A stretch of 64,000 bases of DNA, from the NCBI GenBank assembly GCA_025667525.1, contig CM046875.1:199306125-199370124 (forward strand). The letters run 5' to 3'. The first letter of the stretch is position 1; each line of letters opens with the position of its first letter. Shown piece after piece: positions 33,519 to 45,972 of the stretch. This DNA comes from Glebionis coronaria. Its lineage: Eukaryota > Streptophyta > Magnoliopsida > Asterales > Asteraceae. Below the pieces are notes generated by a model. That model saw only the letters and a list, made by a program, of their open reading frames with translations. It had not been told where the DNA came from and searched no databases. The position numbers and the translations under genes were made by a program.

Positions 33519-36500
33519 TCATTTAACCATCTCGTGAGCATCACGGTAAATGGTGGGCCAATAAAATTCCGAGTCAAACACTTTTTTGGCGGTGTAGTTT
33601 GGACCAAAGTGACCACCGGTGGGTCCTTTGTGGCAAGCGTCAAGGATTTCTAAAGCTGCCGGTCCATCAACACATCGACGAATAATCAAGTCAGCACATT
33701 GTTTGAATAGATACGGGTCATCCCAAAAGTAAGTCTTAATGTCGTTAAAGAACTTCTTCTTTTGCTGGGATGTTAACCCGTCAACGAGAATTCCACCCGC
33801 CAAGTAGTTTGCAATGTCCGCAAACCACGGGGTTTCATCAGCAGTCGAGTTGATAGACATTAAGGTCTCCAAGGGAAAAGAATCATTGATTTCTTTGTTC
33901 GGATGATCCCCTTGGTAAGGATCCTCAAGTCTACTGAGATGATCCGCGGCTAGGTTTTCAGCTCCTTTTTTATCGCGAATTTCGATTTTAAATTCTTGGA
34001 GTAGCAAAACCCAGCGAAGAAGTCTTGGTTTGGAATCTTGTTTAGTTAACAAGTACTTCAACGCGGAATGATCGGTGTAAACGATTGTGGTGGAAAGGAC
34101 AAGATAGGGGCGGAACTTTTCAAAGGCATAGACAACAGCTAAAAGCTCTTTTTTGGTTGTCGTGTAATGCAATTGGGCCCCCGTCATTGTCTTGCTAGCG
34201 TAATAGATCGGTTGGAAGTGTTTGTTCACTCTTTGTCCCAGAACCGCTCCAATAGCAAAATCAATAGCATCGCACATCAACTCAAAGGGGAGCTCCCAAT
34301 TAGGGGTAACCAAGACAGGTGCCTTAGTTAGCTTATCCTTAAGCAAGTTGAAGGCTTCAAGACACTCTTTGGAAAAGATAAAAGGAGTATCGTTTTCCAA
34401 GAGGTGGGTCATCGGGCGAGCGATTTGAGAAAAATCTTTGATGAATCGACGGTAGAAGCCCGCATGACCAAGGAAACTTCTCACACCCTTCACTGTTGAA
34501 GGTGGAGGCAACTTAGCGATAACATCGACTTTAGCACGGTCTACTTCAAGACCGGCTTTGGAGATCTTGTGTCCTAGCGCGATGCCTTCTTTTACCATGA
34601 AATGGCATTTTTCCCAATTAAGAACAAGGCGAGTGTCTTCACACCGCTTCAGCATACGTTCTAAATTGGCAACGCAAGCAGAGAAAGAATCGCCATAAAT
34701 CGAGAAATCATCCATGAATACTTCCATAGTGTCTTCCACCATGTCATGGAATATAGCCATCATACACCTTTGAAATGTTCCAGGAGCATTGCATAAACCA
34801 AAAGGCATGCGTTTGTAAGCAAATGTTCCATAGGGACAAGTGAATGTGGTCTTTTCTTGGTCCTTGGGATCAATGGGAATTTGAAAATACCCGGAGAAAC
34901 TGTCTAAAAAGCAGTAATAGTCATTACCCGCACGACGCTCGAGCATTTGATCCATGAAGGGAAGAGGAAAGTGATATTTTCTTGTGGTATCATTGAGCTT
35001 GCGATAATCAATACAAACTCTCCACCCAGTAACGAGACGAGTGGGAATCAACTCGTTGTGTTCATTGGGAACAACGGTTATTCTGCCCTTTTTGGGCACA
35101 CAATGGACGGGACTCACCCAAGGCGAATCCGAAATAGGGTAAATCAAGCCGGCATCTAGAAGTTTGATACCCTCTTGTTTGATGACGTCATGAATTTTAG
35201 GATTAACCCTTCTTTGGCTCTGGATTACGGGTTTAAAGTCATCTTCCATGAGAATCTTGTGAGTACAAAAGTTCGGATCAATTCTGCGGATATCGGAAAT
35301 TTTCCAAGCAATTGCCTTCTTATGATCTTTAAGCACGGCGATGAGGCGAGATTTCTCTTCTTCTTTCAAGTCCTTCGCGATGATGACAGGCGCCTTCTTG
35401 TTTTCTTCAAGGAACACGTACTCGAGATGGGGCGGCAACTCCTTAAGTTCTAAATCCGGAGGATTTTCGATGGGAGGCGTTTTCAAAGTCGGAGCATCGA
35501 TAACAACAACCGTGGGAGATGGTGGAGAAAGATTGTCTTCTTTGAGAAGGTTTTCAAAGAAATGCATGTCGTTATCCCAATCGGTGGGAGAATCGTCATT
35601 TGCTAAGTTCACATCTCCCATGGTGGCTTCAAGATCTTTCCAAAAGAAATCACTTTCTCCAAATAGAGACAGTGATGAATCAATAGAGGAAACGGTCTCA
35701 ACATTGGGAAGAGAGGTAGGAATATTTTTACAAGCATCAATAAAGTGTTCTTCACAAGCCTCATCCAGAACGTCAATACAATTAACACTCTCATATGAAT
35801 AAGGTTGTTTATACAACTTTCCTATGTTGAAGACGATTTTATCGTCACCCACTCTCATGATAAGCTCACCGGCTTCAACATCGATGAAAGTGCGACCGGT
35901 CCTCAGGAATGGACGACCAACAATTAATGGCACACGAGGGTCCATCTCGTAGTCGACGACAACGAAATCGGCAGGAAAAGTGAATTTGTCGACTCCTACA
36001 GAGACGTCTTCGGCTATTCCCACTGGATAAGCAACCGTACGGTTAGCTAATTCCAGAGTCATTTTGGTGGGGACTAGCTCAGGGAGAGATAATTGCTTCC
36101 AAACGCTTAGAGGCATTAAGTTAATACTGGCACCTAGATCGGCTAGGGCCATGCAATTCTCTACTCCCGGGAAATTGCAAGGGATTAAGAAACGACCCGG
36201 ATCACCAAGCTTGGTTGGCAATTTCCTTAAGAGAACTGCAGAGCAATTATCATTAAGTTGGGTGTTAGCAATATCAAGAAGCTTCTCCTTGTCGCTAAGA
36301 AGATCTTTGAACATTTTCGCGTACTTAGGCATGTAAGCGAGAGCCTCAGCAAAGGAGATGTTGAAATTTAACTGTTTGAACATTTTAAGAAAGTTTGAAA
36401 CCTGAATATCGACCTTGCTTTTGAGCTTCTCTTTCCTCAACCTGGATGGATAAGGTATATCAGAAGAAGAGGAAGGCTTTGGGAGAATAGGATCACTCAC

Positions 36501-37142
36501 ATCCTTAGGTGGAGGAGGGGTAGCAGTAAGAGGTGGAGAAATTGGGGAAGTAGAAGGATGAGGAATAGGAGCAGGTGACTCGTTCTCCTTAGTCACAACC
36601 ACCGGTGGAGGTATAGGAAGCTCGGGTTCCTTCGTACCTTTGCCACTGCGAGTGGTGATTGCTTTCATCTCCCCTCTTGGATTCGCAACGGTGTTACTCG
36701 GAAGAGTACCCGAAGAAGAGGGTTGATTACCTTGGAAGAAACTAGCCATCATGTTTCTTAAGTCATTCGTTTGACTATCCATAGTGTTTCTCATATCAGC
36801 TCTCAGATCGTTCCCTTGTTTCACCAGGTCTGCTTTCAAGTTGCGCAATTCCTGTTGGAGATTGTCCACGAGCACATCGTTAGTCTTCATGTAGGTTCCA
36901 ATGTCTTGGTGTAATGCGGTGGGTTGGTTGGGAGGAGCATTGTATGCGGGTGGTTGATAAGCAGGTTGCTGGTAAACTTGGTTGTTTCTTTGAGGTGGAT
37001 GTTGTTGTTTGTGAGGTGGTATGTATGGTCTACGAGATTGTTGTTGTTGTTGAGGAGGACGGTTGAGGTTTTGTTGTTGGTTTGGGTTGTTAGGAGTAGA
37101 ACCAGGTGGTGAGAGATAGTTGTTGGAGCGGTAGCTAAGCAA
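33519..37142 (-). CDS. Athila-2 protease, RT, RNase H and integrase zinc finger
   Basis: A 1,207-aa open frame. A Pro/Gln/Asn-rich gag tail comes first. The aspartic protease has [11 protein letters not shown] (about residue 335) and [14 protein letters not shown] has [28 protein letters not shown] and VFMDDFSIY (about 809). RNase H has [15 protein letters not shown] (about 955) and [10 protein letters not shown]. The HHCC finger of integrase begins at [12 protein letters not shown] (about 1170). It ends at a TGA (33519-33521) inside that finger. The first codon listed is TTG, so this is a continuation of gag, not a separate gene. Upstream stops at 37167-37169 and 37299-37301 are in the same frame. 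The RT and protease motifs look intact. Confidence 0.93.
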   Translation of the reverse strand: MLSYRSNNYLSPPGSTPNNPNQQQNLNRPPQQQQQSRRPYIPPHKQQHPPQRNNQVYQQPAYQPPAYNAPPNQPTALHQDIGTYMKTNDVLVDNLQQELRNLKADLVKQGNDLRADMRNTMDSQTNDLRNMMASFFQGNQPSSSGTLPSNTVANPRGEMKAITTRSGKGTKEPELPIPPPVVVTKENESPAPIPHPSTSPISPPLTATPPPPKDVSDPILPKPSSSSDIPYPSRLRKEKLKSKVDIQVSNFLKMFKQLNFNISFAEALAYMPKYAKMFKDLLSDKEKLLDIANTQLNDNCSAVLLRKLPTKLGDPGRFLIPCNFPGVENCMALADLGASINLMPLSVWKQLSLPELVPTKMTLELANRTVAYPVGIAEDVSVGVDKFTFPADFVVVDYEMDPRVPLIVGRPFLRTGRTFIDVEAGELIMRVGDDKIVFNIGKLYKQPYSYESVNCIDVLDEACEEHFIDACKNIPTSLPNVETVSSIDSSLSLFGESDFFWKDLEATMGDVNLANDDSPTDWDNDMHFFENLLKEDNLSPPSPTVVVIDAPTLKTPPIENPPDLELKELPPHLEYVFLEENKKAPVIIAKDLKEEEKSRLIAVLKDHKKAIAWKISDIRRIDPNFCTHKILMEDDFKPVIQSQRRVNPKIHDVIKQEGIKLLDAGLIYPISDSPWVSPVHCVPKKGRITVVPNEHNELIPTRLVTGWRVCIDYRKLNDTTRKYHFPLPFMDQMLERRAGNDYYCFLDSFSGYFQIPIDPKDQEKTTFTCPYGTFAYKRMPFGLCNAPGTFQRCMMAIFHDMVEDTMEVFMDDFSIYGDSFSACVANLERMLKRCEDTRLVLNWEKCHFMVKEGIALGHKISKAGLEVDRAKVDVIAKLPPPSTVKGVRSFLGHAGFYRRFIKDFSQIARPMTHLLENDTPFIFSKECLEAFNLLKDKLTKAPVLVTPNWELPFELMCDAIDFAIGAVLGQRVNKHFQPIYYASKTMTGAQLHYTTTKKELLAVVYAFEKFRPYLVLSTTIVYTDHSALKYLLTKQDSKPRLLRWVLLLQEFKIEIRDKKGAENLAADHLSRLEDPYQGDHPNKEINDSFPLETLMSINSTADETPWFADIANYLAGGILVDGLTSQQKKKFFNDIKTYFWDDPYLFKQCADLIIRRCVDGPAALEILDACHKGPTGGHFGPNYTAKKVFDSEFYWPTIYRDAHEMVK

Positions 37143-37298
37143 GTTACGGTCACCTTGAGGACGAGCTTAATAAGCGGGTTGAGGATAGGTACCGTATGCT
37201 GCATTCACATTCTCAGAAGGGTAGTCTTGGGTGGCGGTACAAGTGGTGTAAGAGTGAGGACCCCCGCATATCTCACATGGTTGGCTAACAACATTGAC

Positions 37299-38228
37299 TT
37301 AAGCATCTTTAGCGTTTCTAGCGTTGATGTTGTTGGTGTTGCTGGCGGTTTGGGTAGCAAGCGATTCAAGAAGCGCAGTGATTTTGTCAATTCGCTTGTC
37401 GCTGTCACTAGTACTAGCACTAGCGACATTGGTCCGCACACTCTTGGTTTGCACACGAGAATTATTCTCAATGATATCCCAAGCAGCATTGGAAGTCTTA
37501 GCCAAAAGATTACCCCCCGAGGCACTGTTTAGTGAATCTTGGTTATTCATGTTTAAATCATTATAAAAAGTATTAATTTGGTGCACTTTGCTAAAACCAT
37601 GTTGTGGCCATTTTCTTAAAAGATCTTTGAAACGGTCCCAAGATTCACTAAACGACTCATTGTACTTTTGTTCAAAATTGATAATTTCAATCCGCAAAGC
37701 GGTAGTACGAGAGGGTGGGAAAAAGTAGTTGATAAACTTGGTCTCCAAATCCGTCCACGAAAGAATACTCTGTGGCGGTTCCTTAACAAGCCAATGCCGG
37801 GCTTGTCCCTCTAAAGAAAAGGGAAAAAGTTGTAAACGGATTACCTCTTGTGGAACACCATTGTATTTGACCTTATTAGTGAGTTGCAAGAATCTCTTGA
37901 TGTGGTCATGTGGATCATCAATGGTACGCCCCAAGAATGGTTGAGCAGAGACCATCTGGATAAAACCGAATTTGAGCTCATAGTTGTTGGCTGCAAACGC
38001 GGGTATGACAATTGGATCATTGTTGCCATCTACATGTGCTTGCAGAAGTTCAATCATCGGGCGATTGTATGGTAGAGGCTCATTGTTGTTGTTATTATTA
38101 TTGTTGAAAGGTGGGTTGTTATTGTTATTATTGTTTTTAGGTGGGTTATTGTTGTTGTTTTGTACACCGGCCATGTCTAAGTCTTCGAGAGGCTCGGGCT
38201 CTTGATAAGACGTTGATCGTGTACGCAT
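37299..38228 (-). CDS. Athila-2 gag (capsid part)
   Basis: 309 aa from ATG 38226-38228 (MRTRSTSYQEPEPLEDLDMAG). It has Asn homopolymer runs at residues 24-50, then the capsid: MIELLQAHVDGN, DDPHDHIKRFLQL, LFPFSLEGQARHWL, WTDLETKFINYFFPPSRT and LHQ-like KVHQINTFYNDLN. It stops at TAA 37299-37301. Downstream, still in frame, a CCHC knuckle (CEICGGPHSYTTC, about 37232-37270) shows that the stop is a mutation within gag and not its natural end. The ATG lies about 200 bp after the primer site, as expected. This is the structural protein that packages the element RNA. Confidence 0.92.
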   Translation of the reverse strand: MRTRSTSYQEPEPLEDLDMAGVQNNNNNPPKNNNNNNNPPFNNNNNNNNEPLPYNRPMIELLQAHVDGNNDPIVIPAFAANNYELKFGFIQMVSAQPFLGRTIDDPHDHIKRFLQLTNKVKYNGVPQEVIRLQLFPFSLEGQARHWLVKEPPQSILSWTDLETKFINYFFPPSRTTALRIEIINFEQKYNESFSESWDRFKDLLRKWPQHGFSKVHQINTFYNDLNMNNQDSLNSASGGNLLAKTSNAAWDIIENNSRVQTKSVRTNVASASTSDSDKRIDKITALLESLATQTASNTNNINARNAKDA

Positions 38229-38426
38229 GCACCTGTAAAAGAACTAACAAGGCAAAAACAAAGCAAAAATATTTTTGGTTTTTATGGTTTTTTATAATTT
38301 TTAGGATTTTTGAAAATTTTATATTTTTTTAGGGTTTTTGAAAATTTTTATGAAAAGGTAACGTTCACGGTGAACGGATCCCAAAATCCAAGTTCTCACA
38401 AAAAACTGTTGATCTTAACGAGAAGA

Positions 38427-38441
38427 GCCGGCAGCGGCGCC
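38427..38441 (-). other. Primer-binding site of Athila-2 (Asp tRNA)
   Basis: The minus strand reads TGGCGCCGCTGCCGG, 2 nt from the LTR end. This matches the 3' end of plant Asp tRNA apart from one base, the primer known for Athila/Tat elements. Confidence 0.85.
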
Positions 38442-38443
38442 AT

Positions 38444-40084
38444 TTAATACATGCGTTTTCGTTGGGTTCTTGATTTTTGCGTCATGACTCTAAGTGGAAT
38501 GATTTGTTCTTGGTTAATAAAAAGTTGTTGGTTTGTTTATCTATATTAAACTAATAACAAGTAATTAAGTGTCGAAGAGTAAACTTAAAACTTAAAAAGA
38601 TTAAACTAAAAAAAAGAGTTTAAAAATAAATGCTTGAATACTTGAACATCTAATAAAACTTAACACTTGAAAACTTTCCAAAAACAGTAACTTTAATTCT
38701 AATTGGAATATTGGTCGGAAAGTAAGCTAATCGGAATGCATGGGAATTGGATCCAATCGGAATGTTAATCAAACCCCTCGTCGGAATGTTGCTATCGTAA
38801 AGCCTTATCGGAATAACAATAAGGATGTAATCGGAATGTGGTAAAATGACTAAGATCGGAATACAGAAAAGGGATTCAAATCGGAATGATCTAAAATAAG
38901 TCAAATCGGAATGAGGATAAAAGGATCAATCGGAATACTCTTAAACTATGCAGATCGGAATGTTCTAAAACAACACAAATCGGAATAAGTCAAAACCCTT
39001 TTCCGATCTGACGATCGGAATAAGGGGTGTGTGTACTAGTCGGAATGACCCAATCGGAAAAGGGTTTTACCCTTTCCGATATCACTTTGATCCGAAATAA
39101 GAGCAAAGGAAATAAGCTATGAAATAAGCTAACTCCAAATCAAGCTCGAATCTATACTGAAACGAATCAAATAAGCATAAATAACAACTTATCTAGACTT
39201 TAAATAATCAATCTTATAAATCAAATGGTAAAAGGATTAACTTTTTATAAAAACTTTAAAAAGTAAATAAGCAAAATCAACAAATAAGCCAATAAGCACA
39301 AAGATCTTAAAGCTTATTCGTGTAGAAACTTATGGAAACATAAAAAGATTAACCTTTTAAGCACAAAATCATTGATGAACAACACGGATCATACGAGATT
39401 TGTACCAAAATCAAAGAAAGGAAGAATGAGATCAAAGATTAAAAGCTTGAAACTAAACTTGATTAATATAAAACAATACAAAGGTTTGATCTTGAAAGAG
39501 AAAAAGATGAAAACTAGTGAGAGAAAGTTTAGAACTTTCTCTCTCTAAAACTAGAGAGAATGAAAAACTAAAAACTACCTAAAGAACTAAGTGTCATTTT
39601 TGTGAAGTAAGGTCCTATATATAGGCGTGTGGTATGGGCTTTGTGAATGGGCTTGGTTTTGGGCTTCTTTTTTTTCTTTCTTCTTTAGTCTTTACGCTTC
39701 TTTAAATAAACGTTTCCGACTTTGGATTTTAAGAAGTGTCGGTGAATAATTCCAACTCGTCTTATAATCTTTTGTTTAATAGACTCGAGTTCTTCGACAT
39801 ATATGAATCTTCCATCTTTGGCTCTATTCTTCGATAAATCTTCAAATAGGCACAATGACTTCAAATCTTTTGCATCTCTTGGAGTATAGACTTCGTCTTG
39901 AGTCTTTTTCCTCGATAAAACCCGTGCAATCCCATGTTTTCTTCAATATTCATCCGGTTGACTCTGAAAACACAATAAACACAAAAACCACGCATAATTC
40001 CAAACAAATGATATTAAATACGTGTTTTGGTCTTGTTTTAGCCAGAAATAAGTGGTAAAAGTATGGGTGTTTTCACACCTATCA
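38444..40084 (-). repeat. 5' LTR of Athila-2
   Basis: Near-identical partner of 28986-30635. It starts TGATAGGTGTG at 40084 and is followed outward by TSD CAGTC. It has the same CGGAAT array (about 38690-39085) and the TATA box at 39615-39624, from which genomic RNA would be made toward gag. Confidence 0.93.
39615..39624 (-). promoter_or_regulatory. TATA box of the Athila-2 5' LTR
   Basis: CTATATATAG in the copy that would drive transcription of gag-pol. Identical to the 3' LTR copy. Confidence 0.55.
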
Positions 40085-40089
40085 CAGTC
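40085..40089. repeat. Target-site duplication CAGTC (right)
   Basis: Right partner of 28981-28985. Confidence 0.9.
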
Positions 40090-40459
40090 CTATTCACCTT
40101 CCTAACCCTAATTTACAAGTAAATAATAGGGCTTTTACTAATTAAGGGCGCGTCGTATACACGTCCCTTTAATTAAATCTCCTCTTTTTCGGATCTTGAA
40201 GATGGACTCAATCGAGTGATGTGGCTATTTTTCTTGCCTATGATTGACTATGACACCTCATTCCTTCCACTTATCCAATAAAAAGAGGACAAGTCAGCAC
40301 CAAACTAACACAACTAGCACAAAGGATTGCCACGTTGGCAATCCGTGTGCTAGTATGTGTTTTATCAACCGTAGATCAAGTTGGAGAAAGAGAAGATTCT
40401 AAATGAAGGACTGAGATTCAAGATCTTCTCAACAAACCACCACCAAGAGCCTTGGGGGC

Positions 40460-40470
40460 TTGGCTATAAA
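40460..40470 (+). promoter_or_regulatory. TATA box of the Athila-3 LTR
   Basis: GCTATAAAAACCCCC is a strong plant TATA context in the U3/R area of this LTR. Motif evidence only. Confidence 0.5.
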
Positions 40471-41774
40471 AACCCCCATATTTCTGTAATTTATGGTACC
40501 CAATTTTATTTTTTATATTATTATGTTAAATTAGTTTTAGGGTAATTGTAATTTCTTTCTTCTAGTACTGTAATCATTCTGGTTAATTAATAAAAGTTTA
40601 TTTCCGTTTAATCAAATTCGTGTTTACTTTACTGTCTAAATTTAATTTTGCAATTGACTCTTTAAACTGTTTAATATAATATTATAAATTTATTTAATCA
40701 AGTTAATTAATAACTTGTGTTAAATAAAGAAAATAAACATTTGGAATAAAACTTTCCCACTGAAAGTTGGATAAGAGTTTTTGGTTCATTGATGGTGATT
40801 CGACGAATGGTGGTGGTGAAAGGTGGTTCTGGTTCTAGCTTTATGCCAGCTCAGCGCTGCGTATCGTCCCAAAGGTTTCTTCAATAGGTGTGTTACTTTT
40901 TAATTTTATGTTATTCTATATTTTAAATAAATTTGTGTTAGTGATTTTATGAGTTATATGGTTAATGGATTAGGGTTTGATGATTATCTTATAAGTGTTG
41001 TTGAGACTGTTTAATTATATGTTGTTAAGTTTTACTATTGGGATTTTAGTGTAAGAATTATATGAGTAGTTTAATCTGAAAGTTTTTTTATCTGATAAAA
41101 AGAATAGTAAGTTCAAATATGTTTCAAATAAGGAGTTTTTGATTAATCTGTTAAGTGGATTATCTGTTTGAAAGGGGTTTTTGAATCTATCTGATAATCT
41201 AGATTCATAAATTTGCAAATTAATTTAATCTGATAAAATTTTTGGATTAAGATTGTTGAGATTGGGCTATAGTTTAGGTCGGCTGGCTAATTGGTTTAAA
41301 TAAGTAGATTATTTAGTTTTGAATACTTATATGAGCTTAGTGGTTTCTTATTTAACTGGTATATAGTCAAAGCTTGCTGAGTTTTTTGTTGTATTCTATT
41401 AAATTTGAATGGTGTTATCTGTCTTAAATAGTTTGCTGAAATTATGAGTAATACTGGATTTGCTTTTGGTTAGAATAAGTTTCTTTTGACCGTTAAGATT
41501 ATCTTAAATTGAACTTGCCTGTGTCATTTTTGTTAACTGTCATCTGTTTTGCTTTACTCTTTGATTCGCTGATATATCAGTTCATCTTGCTTATATAGTT
41601 TTACTTAGCTGAATGTTCTTTGTTGTTTTGTTGTTTAAGAAAAATCTATCAGATTCAACCGATCTGATAGATTATTACTAATCTTAACAGTCATCATAAT
41701 ATTCATAACAAAAATTCATTACTGTGACTGTAATTTACTTTCATTCTGTCCAAAAAAATAAAATCACAAAAAAA

Positions 41775-41850
41775 TTGTCTCCAATAAGACTCGAACCCAT
41801 GACCTCTTGGTCATGGGCCAAACGCTCTAGCATTTGTTCTGGTTAATCTT
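41775..41850 (-). other. tRNA-like relic
   Basis: The minus strand contains a B-box-like GGTTCGAGTCT (41788-41798), preceded by AGGTCATG, and an A-box-like end CTAGAGCG. The middle can instead fold as a 9-bp hairpin CCCATGACC/GGTCATGGG. Acceptor pairing and a proper anticodon arm could not be drawn, so this is at most a decayed tRNA or a SINE head, not a working tRNA gene. Confidence 0.35.
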
Positions 41851-42513
41851 TTGTGTTTAATTACAGCTATTTGAATTAATATAGTCAGTTTAACTTCTGT
41901 CAGTTTTCTATAATAGCTTTTAGATACTAGTTTTCATTTAAATAGAGTTTTATTAAAAGTTTTATTAGATTTACTTTTAGTTCAAAAAATAAATAAATAA
42001 ATAAAAACAAAATAAAAATTATTTTATCAATTTTTAGAAATTTTAATTGTTATGGAAAATTAGTTTTTATATAAATTAGATTTTAATTAAATGAGTTTTA
42101 AATAAAATAGTTTTATAAATAGATTTTTAAATAGTGTAAAAGTGTTTTTATTAAATAGATTAAATTTTCATTGGATTTAAATAGATAGTTTAAATTTTAA
42201 ATAGTTTAAGTATTTTAATTTTTAAATAACTGTTTTTAGATAATATGTGTGGAACGATTCATGCACTTTAGGATTTAATTAATTAAAAATTTGTAGGAGT
42301 AATTTTATTTTAAAAATCGGAAACCCATTCAAATCGATTGTCCAAATTGAAATAAAACGTCTCAAATTCACTTGATCATCGTGTACAACGAACTTGGATC
42401 ATCAACGTGTTTCATTAAATCCGTCTTCAACTTGTTTATGGATTATTACCTTTTCCTAAGGGTAATTTCCTAAATTTGTCCTATATCGTATCTAATTAAA
42501 ATACATCGACGTT

Positions 42514-42974
42514 TCCTCATCACATCAACTAGATTATAAGTAAAATCTAAAGATCAAGAAAACCAACTGAAACCCTTTGTGGGTTCCCCCTTGTGATCAA
42601 CCAAAGAGAAGAGGAAGAGAGATTGTGTGTTGAATTATGAGGGTGGGGGTTATTTATATAGACCTAGAATTCTTGTATCCCAAACAAATATAAGGAAAGT
42701 TTTTTCCTTCCCCTTTTCCCCTCCATAACCGACGGTCCAAACACCCCTTAGGGGTGTTCCAAAATCTTCCATTCTTCTTTATATTTATTCCACAATGCTC
42801 GTTAATACTTAACTCTTAAATATTTAAGATCGTTAAAGTTATAGCTCGTTTTAATTTAATAAATATAAAAATATATTTATTAAATAACATAACTCTTCAC
42901 GTATTGTGTGCAATCCCGTAATCTCGATTTCGATCCTATCACACGACTATTAAATATAAGTCCATAAACTTTCA
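42514..42974 (-). repeat. Copia LTR, second copy (possible solo LTR)
   Basis: 42690-42974 matches the copia-M LTR at 7170-7465, beginning on the minus strand with TGAAAGTTTATGG. Further left it includes a TATA-like TATATAAATAA (minus, about 42650). ACGTT occurs at 42509-42513 and 42975-42979 and could be the target duplication, but the inner terminus is not a canonical CA, so the left end is tentative. Confidence 0.5.
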
Positions 42975-43320
42975 ACGTTAACATACGTTATTCCGTTCAA
43001 GTTTCAAATACAATGCGTCCAGTCGGTTTTCCATTCAACCCTGACGGGGAGGTCAATCCCAATAGATCTATTCACAACATTCGTATTTACTCGACCAGTA
43101 CAGTCGGTCCAAGTAATTAACGGTTCATGACTAAAAGGGATAAAATAAGCATACAGTTCAAGCACTTGCGTCCATTCGTAAAAAGTAGCATGTATCCCCC
43201 TCGCGGGTTTTATAAAACAATTAAATAAGTAAAAAGCGAGGCTATTAACTCACCTTGGCGATCACGATATCACACGAGAATAACCATCAAGATAATAGTG
43301 ACACGAGTGAAACGATGAAC
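42975..43320 (-). repeat. Fragment of a Tekay-type LTR
   Basis: The minus strand carries the Tekay LTR block 'TAGATCTATTGGGATTGAC...CCCCGTCAGGG', comparable with 6545-6580 and 63080-63115. It is the target into which the SIRE element inserted at 43321. Confidence 0.5.
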
Positions 43321-44197
43321 TGTTAGGTCAATTCAGTGCCTAATGATCTCATTGATGGATTTGAATAACAATCAGCCTAAGTGAAATATTATCCTTCAAC
43401 ATAATGAACTCACTGAGTGAACAATCACTTAGTGAGTTACCTTCGAGTTCCTAGACTGAGTCTAAAAGAAAGACTCGAGCATTCAGAGAGGCGAAGTTTA
43501 ATGAATGATGTATCTAAGACAAAGAAGAAGGTGATAGGTTCAGTGAGTTGTGGCAATAGACTCACTGAACCCCATAAGATCTCCGTGAAGAAAAAAGCAT
43601 CTTCAAAGACTGAAGTAAAGGAGAGATAAGTTGAATTCTGATAAGATGTAGTACATCACACAATTAGCGTGACTTACCCTTTTGGGATAGATAGGGTACT
43701 GACAGTGTAAAAGGACGTCCTAATACTTAGAATAGGCAAAGACAAGATTGTACACTGTACCAATAAGACAAGAATTGCACATGGGCAATTCTTTGTCTTG
43801 TATCTACCTTTGCTTCTATAAATAGGATGGTTGTAACAGAAGAAAATTAAGTTTGTGCACTAAATGCTTTAGACATTCACAAACAAAGTTCTCTCTTCCA
43901 AATACGACCAAACGCACTTGAGTTCTAAACTCTTGTTGATATAATCGTCAAGCTTAGCAATCAGTAGGATTGGCTTAGCGTGTTAGTGAGGAGATCACAA
44001 AACACACATTGTCTATTCAATCCCTATTGTAGCTTCACATAGAATAGGGTATAATTCTTTAATAAATTTAAGAGTTAAACGTTGAAAACCTTTTGTGTTA
44101 TTTACTTACATTGTCTTGTGTTTATTAAATTACTTTACCATGAGTTAGGTCTATACTTTGTAATCTTAAGTATAGCATTAATTACAAGGGACCAACA
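43321..44197 (+). repeat. 5' LTR of the SIRE element
   Basis: It runs from TGTTAGGTCAATTC to GGGACCAACA (877 bp), followed by the primer site. A TATA box CTATAAATAG is at 43816-43825. The 70-codon ORF inside (43417-43629) is probably spurious. Confidence 0.85.
43816..43825 (+). promoter_or_regulatory. TATA box of the SIRE LTR
   Basis: CTATAAATAG in the middle of the LTR, with an 'AAGTTTGTGCACTAAATGC' downstream region resembling a transcript start area. Motif evidence only. Confidence 0.55.
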
Positions 44198-44199
44198 AG

Positions 44200-44211
44200 T
44201 GGTATCAGAGC
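44200..44211 (+). other. Primer-binding site of the SIRE element (Met tRNA)
   Basis: TGGTATCAGAGC, 2 nt after the LTR end. It exactly matches the initiator-Met primer site. Confidence 0.9.
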
Positions 44212-44268
44212 GGTAGCATTATAAAACTTTTAACTATCGTCTCAAAGTTTTTAAAACCTTGATCTATT

Positions 44269-45972
44269 ATGGCTGAAAGTAATGTACCTCAACTTGTCAA
44301 CAAAAAGGGAGCAAGTTACTCTTTTAACGATCCTAAGTTAGAAGTTGATAGATTTAATAAATAGAAGAAAAGAATGATATGTTATTTGATGGGAATGGAA
44401 CCTTATTACATTACTTGTACTAGGAATGGTCCTTTCAAACCAAAAACAGCAGCAGGTGATGACAAACCTGAAAACCAATGGTTTGATGATGAAAGGAGAG
44501 TGGTTAATCAAGACCAACTTCTCAAAAGCATCATAATATATTGTCTTCCTGACGATATTATGGAGGCTGTCATCGAGTGTGACACGGCCAAAGAGACTTG
44601 GACAGATCTTGTTCATAGTTTCAAAGGACCATCCGACACTAAGGAAAGTGGGATTATGGACCTGAAGTTAGAATATAACACTTTCAGGGCCAAACCATCT
44701 GAAATACTTCCTCAGACTTATACCAGTTATAAGACCTTGCTCAACGAGCTATCAAATGACAGGGTGAAACTGTCTAAGCATGAAATCAATGTTGGTTTTA
44801 TGAACAGTCTCCCTGAAAAATGGCTTGGTTTCTCTCAAGGACTGAGAAATGCCAATCACATTTAGACTCAGGATCTAGCAGAAATCTATGGAAGATTTAT
44901 CTATGAGGATAATCTAATAAATAGAAGATATCCTGTGTCTAAGAAGGCCTTAATAACAGACACCTCAGCCAAACCAACCCCTATTGATCATGGACCCATT
45001 ACAACTGCTTTTTACTCAAATGCAATTGTTCAAGATTTTCAGGAGACCTCAGACGATGAGGTTGATAAAAGATCTAGTACTGAATACATAAGGGATCTAA
45101 ATAGGGAATTTCATGAAAGAACCATGTTGGAAAATACCAAAAGTTATATCAAAAGAACTAGATTCGCTGGAAATCAATCCACTGAGGGAGTGGATTGTTA
45201 CCGATGTGGTAAAACTGGGTATTTTACAAAATATTGTCTTTCAAAAACTCCATTGGCCTCATATGAGAGTCAAAATTCATCATCAGGAAATGAAAATTTT
45301 CAACCAAAGTTTACACCAAAACTAATGCAGACTTCTCCAATTAACCAAAGTTTTCACAATAATAAGAAAATTGAGAAGGATTATAGGTCTGAGTACAAAA
45401 AGGTCAAAGCAAAGCTTGCACTCTTAGAAGTTGGACCCTTAAATACTCAGACTCAAAAACCTCCTCAGAACAAAGCCAAAGGACTGGTAGCTGAAACCTT
45501 TGATTGGGACGATGAAGACTTATCCTCGGAAGATAAGGAAGTCAGATATTCAGTGTTGATGGCTCTAGCTGATGATGAACTATCTGTTGGAAAGAGTCAT
45601 GCTTGAAATGGAGAATAGGTTGACATCACCATGAGAAAGGTAAACATGCTTCTCTCTATGGATGAAGAGTCTGATTGGCAAATATTCCTTAACTATATAA
45701 ATATTGATTTATGGTTTGTTGAAGAGAAGAGATTAAACCTTCTTTCAAAATATAATAAACTTGTTTTTGAATTAAACAAATGTAGAGAAGATTTATTGAT
45801 TTTTAAACAAGCCAAACTTGAAGCAGTAAGCTGTCAACTTCAGAACACTGAACTTACTAAAATTAATCATGCTCTTCATGAACAACTTAAGGAAGAAAAG
45901 CGCATCAATGAGAAATGGACTAATAGCTCTACCTTAGCTTCTCAGTGTATATACAGCCAAATTCCATCCTAA
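44269..45972 (+). pseudogene. SIRE gag
   Basis: ATG at 44269 (MAESNVPQLVNKKGASYSF). One frame runs through 45972 with stops at 44362, 44863, about 45604 and 45616. The capsid block includes MICYLMGMEPYYI, WTDLVHSFKGPSDTKESGIMDLKLEYNTF and LLNELSNDRVKLSKHEINVGFMNSLP. A CCHC knuckle YRCGKTGYFTKYC follows at about 45200-45240. The part 45631-45972 is predicted coiled coil (LSKYNKLVFELNKCREDLLIF...), a feature of the long SIRE gag C-region. Start and order match the family; the stops make it non-functional as read. Confidence 0.85.

Larger units (their letters stand above)
28986..40084 (-). mobile_element. Athila-2: complete Ty3/gypsy element (11.1 kb)
   Basis: Both LTRs (28986-30635 and 38444-40084), an Asp-tRNA primer site, gag-pol, a polypurine tract and a 5-bp TSD are present. 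The LTRs are nearly identical by eye (scattered substitutions and one indel of about 10 bp), so the insertion is recent relative to everything around it. It lies in the Athila-3 LTR. Gag-pol is one continuous frame from 38228 to 32544, broken only by three in-frame stops. The region 30636-32543 is non-coding. The LTR ends in TATTA rather than CA on the element strand, a slight departure from the canonical TG...CA. Confidence 0.93.
40090..42508 (+). repeat. Athila-3 LTR, right part
   Basis: It continues the LTR split at 28985. A TATA box with context GGCTATAAAAACCC lies near 40461, followed by an AT-rich 1.9 kb without genes. The right edge is uncertain: a copia LTR begins near 42514, and no primer site is seen. 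Total LTR length would be about 3 kb, in the range of Athila-1. Confidence 0.5.

Noticed and set aside
35341..35802. 153-codon plus-strand ORF inside Athila-2
   Set aside because: It is the antisense shadow of the gag-pol frame.
41775..41850. Functional tRNA gene on the minus strand
   Set aside because: A B-box-like block is present, but no acceptor stem or normal anticodon arm could be drawn; the middle folds into a different hairpin.
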